A DNA stretch of 64,000 nucleotides from Scedosporium boydii (Eukaryota; Ascomycota; Sordariomycetes; Microascales; Microascaceae), in assembly GCA_002221725.1 (NCBI GenBank), contig NJFT01000012.1, positions 186,001-250,000 of the forward strand. The letters are read 5' to 3'. Shown piece after piece: positions 11,677 through 22,151 of the stretch. Position 1 is the first letter of the stretch, and each line of letters begins with the position of its first letter. Below the pieces are notes generated by a model, which saw only the letters and a list, made by a program, of their open reading frames with translations, ran no database searches and was not told the origin of the DNA. A program made the position numbers and the translations under genes.

Positions 11677-14490
11677 CACTCGTCCAGGTCGATTTCCGGT
11701 GGGTTCATTGAGATGGCGCTGTTGCGAAAGGAGCCATCTTTGTGTACATGTGCGCCAGCAAAGAGCTACAAGCAACAGCGTACATAAGCCTCTGACCCTG
11801 AAGAATATGCATTTATCATGTACGGGACTATTGAGTCCTATTATGGATAAAGTCAATCGGATCGTTTAATGTAATAGCGATTAGAATAGATGACGTAATT
11901 CGACTTTCGAAGCGCCGCCTTGTGTAAGTTTGTTGGAGGACGGTACGGTACAATTTGCTTGAACCTATGTTATAAGTAATACCATTAATTTCTCATCACC
12001 ATGCCTCAACCATCCAACCTGCCTCTAAGAAGACCGTCTCCATCATTGCAAAATATCATACTTAAAGGCAGCACTTACATGGGATGAGAACTACTGGGAA
12101 CTGTAGTAAATGAGAAGCAGAACTCCCCGACTCAGGAACACTGTTTCGGATCAAGCCGGTCCTGACTTGAATTCTCCGAAGTAGCTGGCCATTGTCTCGT
12201 TCTACCTTTGGCCCTTTCTCTGGTTCCATCTCCTTTCCCTGCCGTTTCTCGGCCGTTTCGAAGCCTAGGACCAAGAAGAGCTCGACTTCCGCCATCGCTG
12301 CGTGGCGAGTCAATCCTTTCAGCGCAAAGTCGAACCGACGATGTCCCAATTCGGACCTCAGTCAGCTGATTCTGCTCGAAATTCATTCCGATTGATCATA
12401 GGTGGCAGGGCGGGCCCTCACCTCCCCCAACACCCAACACTTCGTAAGCGAGGGAAAACGCAACATCAAATACAATATCACGCAGAATTTCCAATGCTTA
12501 GCAGATCGTACCTAGTACCCGCTCTCAAGAGAAAGTCAGGACCGCCTCGTAACGGCTCAGAGATTCGCGGCTGCGGTTATTCGAAGCCGCGGCTCGGTGC
12601 TCACCACAGAGTTCAATCTACAAGGACGAAACCCGACCAACCTTGGATACTGGTTCTGCCGCAGCTGTACGTCGGCATTGGACTACGAGTAGTTTTACTC
12701 TGATCTATATGCAGCACGACCGTTTGTGTCTTCGGCAAGATTGGCCTCCACGCACATCCACAGCGGGGGTCGGTCCAGGAAAATCCGGTAAATAATCTAA
12801 GCTAATATACACTGCTCCTGGGTCTTAATCATGTTATCCGTGCAGCTGTGATGGAGCCTGTGTACCCCTCAGGAAGATTATTGGACCTACAATTCAAAGC
12901 TGAGAGAGCCCCCAGGGAACTTTTTCTGTGGCGAAATAATAAGATCCAGACGTAATACATACGGAGTAGTGTTTGAACCCATCATTACGGTTACTGTCAC
13001 AGGAGTAAAATCAAGCCATTGCCCACCTCCCCTCCATGGACTTCTCGCCGCCGCAGTGTCCCGCAGAACTCTTAGACTTCTAGCCGACTTTGAGGCCGAA
13101 CGGGTACACCTACGGACGGGAGCGATTACCCGTGGGACATATAAACTTAGATACCTGTGTACAATCGACAGGAGAGGAGAAATCGACTGGGCGGTTGGTA
13201 AACCGAATCATTGGTCAAGCATCTCTCGCCCAACCTCCCTCCTGAGTCCAAACACCCACCTTTGCCAGCCCCCAGATTTGACCCCGGCTCTCTCTCATGA
13301 GTCCTCTTCCTGATCTAGGCGATGTCTTAAGTCCAGCCAGAAGGTTGTGAAGTCAAAAGCCGTGAAACAGAAACAGAGGCAGATATGGAACCTGGATGGT
13401 CAAAGTTCTAAGGGCTGTCAGAGATCATTACAAGTACAACATGCAACAGAATTCCTGGCTTGGTTGAGCTATGGAAGAGTGGCCATTGATTGATACATTG
13501 TATGCGTAGGCCCAGCAAGCAGGTAACGCATTACATAGCAAATGAGTTTGGCCCATGGCCATGAATTTATCAGGCAGGGCTCAATGAATCAATGGTGAGG
13601 TTATTGATGCAGCTGACTTCTGTCCGCTGCCTACTTGTACATTTGATAGTATGCGAACACTACTACAGTACAATCCCACAAACTCCCTCAGTGTTGGATT
13701 TTTGCCATCCAGCCCGAATCCGGATCGTTTTTAGCAGACTGCGCCAAGAAATCTCGTCCGTAAATATGGACAGATCAGGATGGAGACTTTTGGGGGCTTG
13801 AAGCTGTAACTAACCCCTTCCCTCCCCCTTCCTGCTTGGCCAGGCCCTTTCGTCCCTTCCCCCTCTTTAGCCCAATTTGATTGAAATCTCTCCCCATATG
13901 CTACACTGGCGACAGTCTGCCGTTCTATTGATGCTGCACTGACTGTGTTGGCAGGATCACTGCTTCGTGCGTAGTTATTGAGAGTCGTCCTGCTTCAAGT
14001 AAAGGGATTGGCTGAATTGATCGATCAACCAATGTCTGATGGAGTAATCAATACCAATCAATTCGTCCAGCATGACCGACGAGCATTGATGTACTTGATC
14101 GATCAATTATCAATGTACGAAGTCCATCAATGATTTGATCAATCAATGAGAACTTCGTGCGCTTAAAAGTCGAGTCTTACAGCGAGCCCCCACTGAAAAT
14201 CGCCTCTGAATAGTGGAGGTATTGCCTGACTACTGCTTCGTAGTATCATTGAATGTACTATGTAGCCAGCGCTGGGACAGCACGAGCACAGAGCACGGAG
14301 TACCCCAGACCAAGCGGAGCAAAGTTGGCCTGTCAGGTACTTTTTTTGGCCCATCCAACTGCAGCGGACCAGCGCTCATGCTCATGCTCTGGCTCCCACA
14401 ATCAAAGTCGCCTGCCATTACCAAGCCTGTCTGTGTCTGTCCGGCGCTGCCTCCTTCCTCCATTGCCTGAAACGCCAAATCCTCAACCCT
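11677..14490. other. Long intergenic region (divergent promoter of the two-TM gene and samB)
   Basis: About 2.8 kb with no supported gene, lying between a leftward gene and rightward samB. Short ORFs (12062-12703, 12969-13313, 14163-14550) overlap on both strands and lack coding character. It contains a TACGGAGTA-type motif at about 12961 and a cluster of TTGATC/CAATCA palindromes at 13990-14150 (separate entry). Confidence 0.6.
13990..14150. repeat. Cluster of TTGATC/ATCAAT palindromic motifs upstream of samB
   Basis: The 12-mer palindrome TTGATCGATCAA occurs exactly at 14017-14028 and 14095-14106. Between and beside them lie partial copies (accaatcaattc, tgatttgatcaatcaatg). Similar motifs recur in other intergenic regions of the window. 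The function is unknown; a binding-site array or a mutated repeat are both possible. Confidence 0.6.
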
Positions 14491-15050
14491 CTTCTTTTTG
14501 CCGACTTCTCCTTTGCCAAAACCCCCTCTTTCATTGTGGTCAACCAGCACGCCTTTTTTTTCTCACGCAGACTTTTTCGGTTTTTTTTTTTCTTCCTCAC
14601 GCCTTCTCCTTTTCCATTCCCCAACCATCTCCCGCTTCCCCTATTCATCTCGATCTTCCTCGAAACCCAGATCCTTGACCCCTTCGCATCTTTGATGGCT
14701 TACCGCCAGACTGCTGCGTCCATCCTGAGAGCGACTTCAACCATCTCGTGCCACTTCCCTCGATCGATATCTCTGCCGACCCGCCGCCGACAACTTGATC
14801 CTCGACGACGATAAATCTCGTGCATTAGAACCCGACGCATTAATCTCCAAATACCGCATCATTCCAAGACCCCAATCTCTATTTCCCCAGCCAGGGGCGA
14901 TCAGAGGCTTGGGTCGTAGATTATCATTCATCCCCTTTTTTTCATCGATAGGACAGGGTAGTTTAACTGCCAGGTCCTCGCAAAAGCATCCCCGAATTTT
15001 GTCATCTGTCTCAATATTTCCCTCTCCAATTCACCTCTCGTCACGCCAAA
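14490..15050 (+). promoter_or_regulatory. Pyrimidine-rich 5' leader of samB
   Basis: A C/T-rich stretch at about 14490-14670, with T runs near 14555 and 14580, precedes the gene, as is typical for fungal transcription start regions. The leader to 15050 contains one ATG, opening a 39-codon uORF (separate entry), and no other ATG after 14697. Confidence 0.5.
14695..14814 (+). CDS. Upstream ORF (39 aa) in the samB leader
   Basis: ATG at 14695, TAA ending at 14814. It lies 236 nt upstream of the samB ATG in a leader otherwise free of ATG. The product (MAYRQTAASILRATSTIS...) is basic and lacks acidic residues until near its end, but no function is implied. If transcription starts upstream, it would be met first by scanning ribosomes and could dampen samB translation. 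Whether it lies in the mRNA is unknown. Confidence 0.4.
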   Translation: MAYRQTAASILRATSTISCHFPRSISLPTRRRQLDPRRR

Positions 15051-16925
15051 ATGAGGGAGGTTAACTTCAGCATCCCCAACGTCAACAAGGCGTCTGTGGG
15101 CATCACGACTGCTCTCTACGATCGTCGAGCTCTTGACTGTACCTCGACACTACCCTTGATCAACTCGCTCAATCATCTCGCATACCTTACCACATCGTCT
15201 GCTCGCATTCGCGACATCCTAACAGTCGATGGAGGAATCGAGCGACTCATCTGCATCCTCAAGCAAGGGCGGAGCAAAGACATGATGGGCATGTGGAAGT
15301 GGAACCTCGCTTTCCAATGCGTCGTCAATATCGGTGTCAGGGGCTCGGAAAATGTGAGGACTCGCGTTGTCGAGGCCGATATGGTACCCGTTATCGCTAC
15401 CATCCTAGATAATTACATCAAGGTCGTTGAGAGATGTCGCGAGAAGGCCGAGGAGGCAAAGCAAAAGCAGATCGAGGAACATCACCGCCAGAGGAGCCAT
15501 GAGCACCGTAAGGCTTCATCATTCACGAATCGTTCGAACCAACTCGAGTCCGACCAACGAGCCTTCCGCCGCCAGGCACCCCCTCCTTCCCTAAACGTAA
15601 CTTCGACGTATAACTCACAATCTCCCTCATCTTCTTCTTCATCCGCGGCCCTCGCCGAGCGCACCAGTCTTGAACGAAATCCTCGGACAGCACCCACCGA
15701 AACCATTGCCTCATCGAGCTATCCTCAACATTCCACACAGCGTGCGGGCGAAAGCCACCGCTCCCTTCCCATCCCCTCGCGTTCCGTCGCCCAACCTCCA
15801 ACAGCGGTCGGGCCCTCATCCTCTGCTGTATCGGACAATCTCGATGGGCTACCTCGACCAGTTCGAGAACTCGATCGGGCCATGGTTTTCGGCCAACCTG
15901 GCTTCACCTCGCAACCCACGTCCCCGACAACACCCCTCCCACCTCCTCAAATTCGCTCGCCGACCGTTCGACCAACATCGATCCTTGCTCCGACGGGCCG
16001 CTCGCGTCGTCGTCCATCCATCAGGCACCAGAACTCCACCGCTGAGCCAGATGATATGGCAGGCGATAGCATGCAGTCTGATGAAGCCCCAGACGCCGAG
16101 ATGTCCGGCACTGGAGACATCCAGGCACCCGTTGGAATCCAAGACATCACGATGGGCGAAGAGGGCGAGAGCATGCTGGCTGCATCGGCGTTGGACCTAA
16201 CTAACCCGACCGGTTCGGAGACCCAAGAGGCCGGGGCTTTCAACATCACACATCGCGGCCCGATTGACGGTAGTATCGCCAATCCGACTACCCCCGTTCC
16301 TGCTATCGGTTTGAGCCCCAACCGACCAGTAATTACAACCCCTCCTCAACCCGCCATGCCTAATACCGGCGTACCGCGATACCTTCTGGACAGGCACTTC
16401 GTCCCAAATACCCAAATGCTTGCCGCTATGCCCCGCGAGGAAGATGTGATGATGTCTCTCCAGTTACTTGCTTACGTTTCCAAATACTGCGGACTGCGGT
16501 CCTATTTCCTAAAGAGCCACCTTGTCCCTCGGTTGAAGATAGGAAAGGAGATTAAGCTCTTGGACAGTGAAGACATCTCCTCTGAGTCTCTGGAGGAGGA
16601 GGAGCCTGAGGAGGAAGAGTATCTCCTCCCCGACGATTTCAACCTTTTCCCTCTTGTGGAAAAGTTCACTGTGAGATACCACAGCCAGGACATGCAATAT
16701 TGGGCCGGCGTCGTCATGAGGAATCTCTGTAGGAAGGATGATACCAGAGGGGGCATACGACAATGCGCTTATTACAAGTGTGGAAAGTGGGAGGAATACA
16801 CTCGCCAGTTTGCCAAGTGTCGACGATGCCGGAGGACGAAGTACTGCAGCAAAGAATGCCAGAAGAGCGCATGGGCATTCCATCGTCATTGGTGTGTCGT
16901 CGCCAATTCGAATCAGCAGCAGTGA
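15051..16925 (+). CDS. samB: MYND zinc-finger protein SamB/Mub1
   Basis: Homologue of Aspergillus SamB and yeast Mub1, an adaptor for the Ubr2 ubiquitin ligase that affects proteasome-gene control, polarity and development (family knowledge). Single exon, 624 aa, with clear ATG at 15051 and TGA at 16923-16925. Residues 1-135 form the conserved N-terminal helical (armadillo-like) region: IPNVNKASVGITTALYDRRA and IERLICILKQGRSKDMMGMW. A charged coiled segment (RCREKAEEAKQKQ) follows. Residues 150-440 are Ser/Pro-rich and low complexity. A second conserved block (about 465-570) contains an acidic run. The MYND finger is complete at 572-615 with Cys/His spacing C-x3-YKC, CRRCRRTKYCSKEC and HRHWC. 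The protein ends nine residues later in polar NSNQQQ. The next gene, EBP2, is convergent. Confidence 0.93.
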   Translation: MREVNFSIPNVNKASVGITTALYDRRALDCTSTLPLINSLNHLAYLTTSSARIRDILTVDGGIERLICILKQGRSKDMMGMWKWNLAFQCVVNIGVRGSENVRTRVVEADMVPVIATILDNYIKVVERCREKAEEAKQKQIEEHHRQRSHEHRKASSFTNRSNQLESDQRAFRRQAPPPSLNVTSTYNSQSPSSSSSSAALAERTSLERNPRTAPTETIASSSYPQHSTQRAGESHRSLPIPSRSVAQPPTAVGPSSSAVSDNLDGLPRPVRELDRAMVFGQPGFTSQPTSPTTPLPPPQIRSPTVRPTSILAPTGRSRRRPSIRHQNSTAEPDDMAGDSMQSDEAPDAEMSGTGDIQAPVGIQDITMGEEGESMLAASALDLTNPTGSETQEAGAFNITHRGPIDGSIANPTTPVPAIGLSPNRPVITTPPQPAMPNTGVPRYLLDRHFVPNTQMLAAMPREEDVMMSLQLLAYVSKYCGLRSYFLKSHLVPRLKIGKEIKLLDSEDISSESLEEEEPEEEEYLLPDDFNLFPLVEKFTVRYHSQDMQYWAGVVMRNLCRKDDTRGGIRQCAYYKCGKWEEYTRQFAKCRRCRRTKYCSKECQKSAWAFHRHWCVVANSNQQQ

Positions 16926-18078
16926 ACGAACACTAGACACCAAATAACGAGACCACCGACGACCGACGAACCAACGAGTAACGGCAGTTCCAACACTTTT
17001 ACCCCTATTACCCTATCGCTGAGCATTTCGAATTGTCTTTACGTGTTGCATTGTGTAACAAGGCGAAGGGAATTGCTGCAAGGTGCTCTTTGCATACCCA
17101 AACAGCCCTTGATTGTTTGGACTGGTTTTTTTTCTTTTTTTTCCCTTTATTTTCTTGTCCTTCTCACTCTGTCCCTTCACATATGTCAGGCGTTTTCTCC
17201 CTTTTCCCCCCTCCCCCTTTGTGTTTTTCATTCATCGTTCGATACCACCTGGTCTTCCTAGTATATATGGTTTAGCATGGGGACTTCTTCTTTTAAGCAT
17301 TACTATCATCACATCATCATCTGCGACAGAATGTTTTTTTTCCTTCTGTTTTTAACTCTATGCTTCTCACTTCCTCCTGTGTACTTGCCCTCAGAGGTCC
17401 CGGACAAGATTTGCCTCCACTGGGGTATTCAGTCCCTCCCGGATACCCGAGTGGGCATTGCTCATAGCTAGCAGTCCAAAATGGACATGGTGCGCAAGTC
17501 ACCATATACCACTTGGGATTGAAAAGGGGGAATTAAGCACCATCCAAGCTGGACAGCCTGCTACAGAAACATAAAAATGGGGATCTTAGGTCACGGACTT
17601 AGCGAGGCCTGGAGGGGGAAGCCGAGGGGAACATGGAATTAGGATGAACGAAGCGAGCAGAAAGACGTCGAGTTTTCGAGAGGAAGCAAACGTGGCTGAG
17701 AAGGAACGATGGTAGCGCCGGTTCTTTTATAACATTCGTCACTGTACATGCGGGCCGGCATTCTAACGTGGAACGAATGATAATGTATCGATATGAAGGC
17801 CCATCCTCTTACGATGGCCATTCCTGGATTCGAGCAATTTCCCTTAATGACATTTTTTAAAGACTTCCAAGGCATCAGTTTTCCACATTGTCTCAGTGAA
17901 AACCCTGTCATGAAATTTGGTAATGCCTAAGACTTCGTAAAATAGAGGGACCAGAATATCCCGTGAAACGACAATGTGAACTGCGACCCAGATGTGGCAC
18001 CCCTTGGTGACATTGTATTTTTAAAAAAAGACTCTACAAACTCAAAAACGAAACCCGGATTATCGTATCCCAACCCAC
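16926..18078. other. Convergent 3' intergenic region between samB and EBP2
   Basis: 1.15 kb, T-rich on the + strand between 17120 and 17350, which fits the samB 3' UTR. Overlapping T/F/S-rich reading frames here are low-complexity shadows. No gene or RNA is recognised. Confidence 0.55.
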
Positions 18079-19581
18079 TCAATTTCTCGAAGAAATGGCC
18101 TTCCTCCTAGCCTTCCCCGGCCTCTTAGCCTTAAACCCAGCCTTATTCTTCTTAACGCTGAACCCGCTAAGGTCGGCAGAGCTGAAGGCGTCCCCGGACT
18201 TGGCGTGGCGCTTCTTCCCGCCGAAGCCGTACTTTTCGTTCTTCTTCTGGCGCTTGGGGTTGGGGACGCGGTCGTCGGAGCGGCCGCCCTTGCCGGCCGA
18301 CTTGAAACGCTTGCTATCGTTGGATCGCAGCTCGTTGTCCACGGCCACGTCGAAGAGGTCGTCTGCCTCGTGGGTGTCTGCGTTGCCAGATTCTTGGCGC
18401 TCTGGAGAGACGGGGCAAAAAGAAATACATGTTAGTAAGGCAGGTAGGCGGAGAGGGTTTACCTAGTTGGATTGAGGAGGGGGATGTTAAGGGAAAAGAG
18501 GGGTATTGCGGGTGCGCACTTCTCTTCAGGGCCTTGATCTTTTCAAGGGAATCCTTCTTCGCCTTTTGCCGTTCTTGGAGCTTGGCGATCTGTACTTGTT
18601 TACCAAACTTCTTTAGATCTCGGAGCTTGCGCGCTTCGGCGGAGGCCTTCTTCGCCGTGGCCTCTTCGATCAACTTTTGCCGGATCTTTTCCACATGTTC
18701 ATCGCTCTTGACCATTTCCGCAAAGTACTAAGTGGTGGAAGGAGAGTCAGTATAGGAACGAGGTGGGGGAGGAGAGGTCGTCATGTTGCAGAGGAAGGGT
18801 AAGTTGGGATGTGGGGGCGAGAGAGTGCGTGGGTATGTGAGGGAGGGGGGTGACATACATCATTGGGCCGAGAGAAAGGGACGCCTTCCTTGCGAAGTAA
18901 TGTCCGAGCCTTGGTCACGGCATCTCGACTTTGCTTGTAGAACTGAAGTTCGCGCTGGAGATCATCCGAGACGTTGGGTATATCATCGGCGGTGCGTGTG
19001 GAAGAAGTAATAGACTGGTGTGTCGCAAAGGGGGCCGAGGAATCGGTAGGTATCCGTATCCGGTTAAGGGACGTAAGGAGGGCTGCTGTATTGTTGATGG
19101 TAAGGCGTGTGTGGGGGATTAGGTCTTCCTTTTCTTCTTGTTCGAGGTCTTCGAGGTCGGAGACTGGGATATCTTCTTCGTCCTCGTCTTCTTCGTCTTC
19201 GTCGTCATCGCTGTCGCCGGCCGTCACCTTGGCGTTTTTGCTGCTAGTCTTCGACTTTGCCGGAGTCTGGATTTGCTTCTTCGGCGGGCGAGGTAACCGC
19301 TCCTCCATCTCCACCTCCGAGTCGGAACTGTCACTGTCATCGAGTTCTTCGATATCTAGCCTTCGTTCATTCTCGCTATTCTCGTCCTCCTCATCTTCCC
19401 ACTCCTCGTCGTCGCTACCGTCGCCAGGCTCGGCCGACGCCTTCGCAGCCTTCGCTCTAGCAGCCTTCTTCTGCTCCTTGGCCTTGCGAAGAGCCTTCAA
19501 CCGGCGCTTCTCCTTGATCTTGGCAAAATCCGTGCCCTTTTCGTCGGCCAGGGCCAGCTTTAAAATACTCTTCGTAACCAT
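18079..19581 (-). CDS. EBP2: rRNA-processing protein EBP2
   Basis: Nucleolar factor needed for 27S pre-rRNA processing and 60S assembly. Three exons: 18859-19581 (ATG at 19581), 18520-18727 and 18079-18401; 417 aa, normal for fungal Ebp2. The exon 1-2 join gives SRPNDYFAEMVKSDEHVEKI, the family hallmark, from GAT|GTATGT to CTTAG|TAC. The second intron uses a weak donor, A|GTGCGC, with acceptor CTCCAG; it is the only choice I found that keeps frame (KALKRKRQESGN). N-terminal third: basic KIKEKRRLKALRKAKEQKK, then several Asp/Glu/Ser runs (about residues 75-145). C-terminus: highly basic, with GKGGRSDDRVPNPKRQKKNE and KKRHAKSGDAFSSADLSGF, both typical of Ebp2. The first in-frame ATG that gives a sensible N-terminus was chosen; open frame upstream to 19782 starts without support. 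Confidence 0.93.
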
Positions 19582-20736
19582 GGCTTCCCGGCAATATTTT
19601 CGAGAATCCTTGGCGAAAGTGGGTGGTGGTGGGAGAAAAAGAAGGAAATTGGCGAAGCCGGAATTATCGACTTGCTCTGGCTCTAGTCGTCGAATTCGTG
19701 AAATTTTTCCTGGGCGGGATAGATTCTGCCGCTCTGAAGTGCAGAATTGAAAAGCGATGTGGGGGGGGGGGAAACCGGACATGGGGGAATCAGGAAGGCG
19801 GTGACAAAAGGTGAACGTGTGGCTGTGTGGCTGTGTGGAGGGTGTGGCGGGTAATTGCTTTCTATCATTGTCTTATGCATCGATTACGCATAATTCATTG
19901 TGCATTACCTTTTGTATCGACTTCAAACTGAGAGGCAGGCGCCCAGAGTGAATGTCCACGAGAAGCCAGCGAAGGGCGAGTATCAAAAATTCCGAATAAT
20001 CGCGATAAAATCTTCGAAACTACAATTGTATAAACCACTTCTCTAGCCATTACTTTCTCCCATCATCCGTTCGAAATCTGACCCATCCTCGCCATTCTAT
20101 AGCTCTTAGCGTTGACAACTGAACTTGACATGACTTACACAAGATCCTCTTCCAAGTTCACGCAATGTCGTGTATCGGGGTCCTCACAATTCATATCACT
20201 CAAACTATGGACCGATCCATGTGCTCTCGCAACATCGGTGGTTATGTTATATATATTCCGGTGAAAGACTTCCTGAACTATACATTTCATGCTCCCATAC
20301 TATCTCGGCCTCCTGCCCCATTTCCATGAAGATAGATAAAAAAGAAAAGCCACCGAGATCCGTATCCAAAGTCGAAGTCGATTATATGCAGAAACGTGCC
20401 CTCGGTGAGCCTCCTGCTGAAATCGTTAAGAGTTATGGCGCATGGCTCGGGGCACTGGTCGAGTCGCAGGATTGATAGAACCAAGGCAACAGAGAATCAA
20501 AAAGATAGAACAGTCTCGTTGTTCCGCAAGACGTTAAGCCGCCAAGGAGAGAAGGTATGAGGTCGAGTGAAAGACCTGGTTTCCTGAGGCCGGCCGTTAA
20601 GAAGTGTGTCGGGCTAGAATCTATGGAAAGGAAAAATGCCGAGACAAGGGTTCCACGGAGCATAGGGCCGAAGATAGTAAGCGGGAGCCGAGTTCAGGAG
20701 ACCGTGTCTTGCCGGAGACACCCGACGAGAAGGTAG
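19582..20736. other. Intergenic: EBP2 promoter and 3' region of the CaaX gene
   Basis: 1.16 kb between two leftward genes. It includes a G-run near 19760-19772, two copies of GTGTGGCT near 19820, and AT-rich sequence at 19860-20060. A + strand ORF around 20170-20475 has no recognisable features and probably overlaps the 3' UTR of the CaaX gene. Confidence 0.5.
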
Positions 20737-20889
20737 TTACAAGATGGTGCAAGTGCCCCAGGCAGCGTTTGAATAATTTGGGTTCTCCTTGGGGGCCTCC
20801 TGGCTCTGGGGCTTGGCCCTGACGGTGTTGCGGGTGGAGGCGGAGGCGCCGTTGGTGCCCTGGGGCTTGGACGGAGCGAAGGGGGCCAT
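20737..20889 (-). CDS. Small CaaX-box protein, candidate prenylated peptide-pheromone precursor (50 aa)
   Basis: A 50-codon ORF from ATG 20889 to TAA 20737. It begins MAPFAPSKPQGTNGASASTR and ends NPNYSNAAWGTCTIL, that is, a Cys-aliphatic-aliphatic-X (CTIL) prenylation signal at the exact C-terminus. Coding evidence: start context CCACAATGGC matches the fungal optimum; no ATG in the preceding 100 nt; strong C-ending codon preference (GCC, CCC, TTC, AAG, CAG, GGC, ACC, AAC). Ascomycete a-factor-type pheromone precursors are short, hydrophilic, Pro/Ala/Ser/Asn-rich and end in a CaaX box; this fits. Terminal Leu would favour geranylgeranyl transferase I over farnesyl transferase, which is unusual for a pheromone. 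Alternative: another small prenylated peptide. It has no signal peptide, as expected for export by an Ste6-type ABC transporter (inference). Confidence 0.62.
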   Translation of the reverse strand: MAPFAPSKPQGTNGASASTRNTVRAKPQSQEAPKENPNYSNAAWGTCTIL

Positions 20890-22151
20890 TGTGGATGGAA
20901 TTTGTAGTTTTTCAAGTTTCGGGAACTGAAGGGAGCGTTGTTTGCGTCTGGTTGTTTTTGTATGAAGGAGGGTGTTAACAGATGATGACGATGACGACGA
21001 TGAGAGGGCTGATCGACAAAAACTCAGTCTCGAAGAGGAACAACGTCCATTTTTATATTCGAACGGACGAAAGTCGCTCGACTACTAGAAATACTGGATT
21101 AGTCCTAGAGATGCAGATGACCTACTTCCGTGACAATGCCCGAGAAAGACTTCACCTTCATGCCAGACCCTCCTTGCTTCAATGAAACCCGCCACATGGT
21201 ACCGAACCCCTTTGTTGGAGCAAGTATTCTGGTGAAGATACCCTCGTGACCTTCAAAGCTGGTAGACCCGTCGCGGAATGCTAGTCCATTCTTCCCCATC
21301 CCTTACTTCCCTTTCGTCCTCGACGATAGCACACTGCGTCTCTCCCTCTCCTCGGGGTACCAGTTCTGGCCGAGAACCCTGGCTCCAACGACCAAGTGAG
21401 GGATGAAATTACCAAATAAGCTAGGAAAGTCGTTTCAATGATTCGTTGATATGAGGAGGTTTGGGTTAGGAATATGTGTGTGATAAGGCTATTGGTGGCT
21501 ATGGCCTAGCTTCAACTTATGATTTCATTATCCCTACGCCACCAACGAAGGGAGAGTCTCCCAAGCAAACACCATGAACTACGAATGACCATTTTTGGTC
21601 CCAAACGCAATAAACTTGCGTAATTCATTGTTTCCCAGGACTGGGGCCAAGAAGCAAGGGAATCTCGGACATGAAAAGGGCGACTTGCATGCAAGGGAGA
21701 CGGCCTTTGCTCTTCGGAGCAGTGGCAAGGGCTGTGTCTCTTTGAATGGAGAAGGTGACTCGAGAAATATTGGGTAGATGGCACGGGTGTGGCAGCCTTT
21801 TTTATATGACAGTCTCAAAGTGCTTTGATATCATTCCTGCTGCGCCTACTGGGAGGAGGCACCCTAAAAATGGAACCATCTCGGCTTGTCTCCCGGAGCA
21901 TTAGATGCAGATTGGATGGCGCCAAGGTGCGCGGGCGGTTTTTGGAGTTGGCCCATTTCAGCCAACAATGAACTCCTCACTTCTCACAGTCCAGGTGCAC
22001 CTATCAAGACGCTTCTCGTTCTTCATTAATACGATTCGTGGGTATCTCATCCGTCACACACCATGCCTGACCTCGCCCTGCTTCATCACAACAATTCTGA
22101 TCCTGCGCTCCTCCATCTATCCAGCGGAATGCGCCCAATGCCTCTCCCTAA
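20890..22151. other. Intergenic: 5' region of the CaaX gene and 3' region of AIM6
   Basis: 1.26 kb. The first 100 nt upstream of the CaaX ATG (20890-20990) form an ATG-free A/C-rich leader on the minus strand. A 64-codon ATG ORF at 21105-21299 (-) has no recognisable motif and is not called. Nothing else is supported. Confidence 0.5.
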
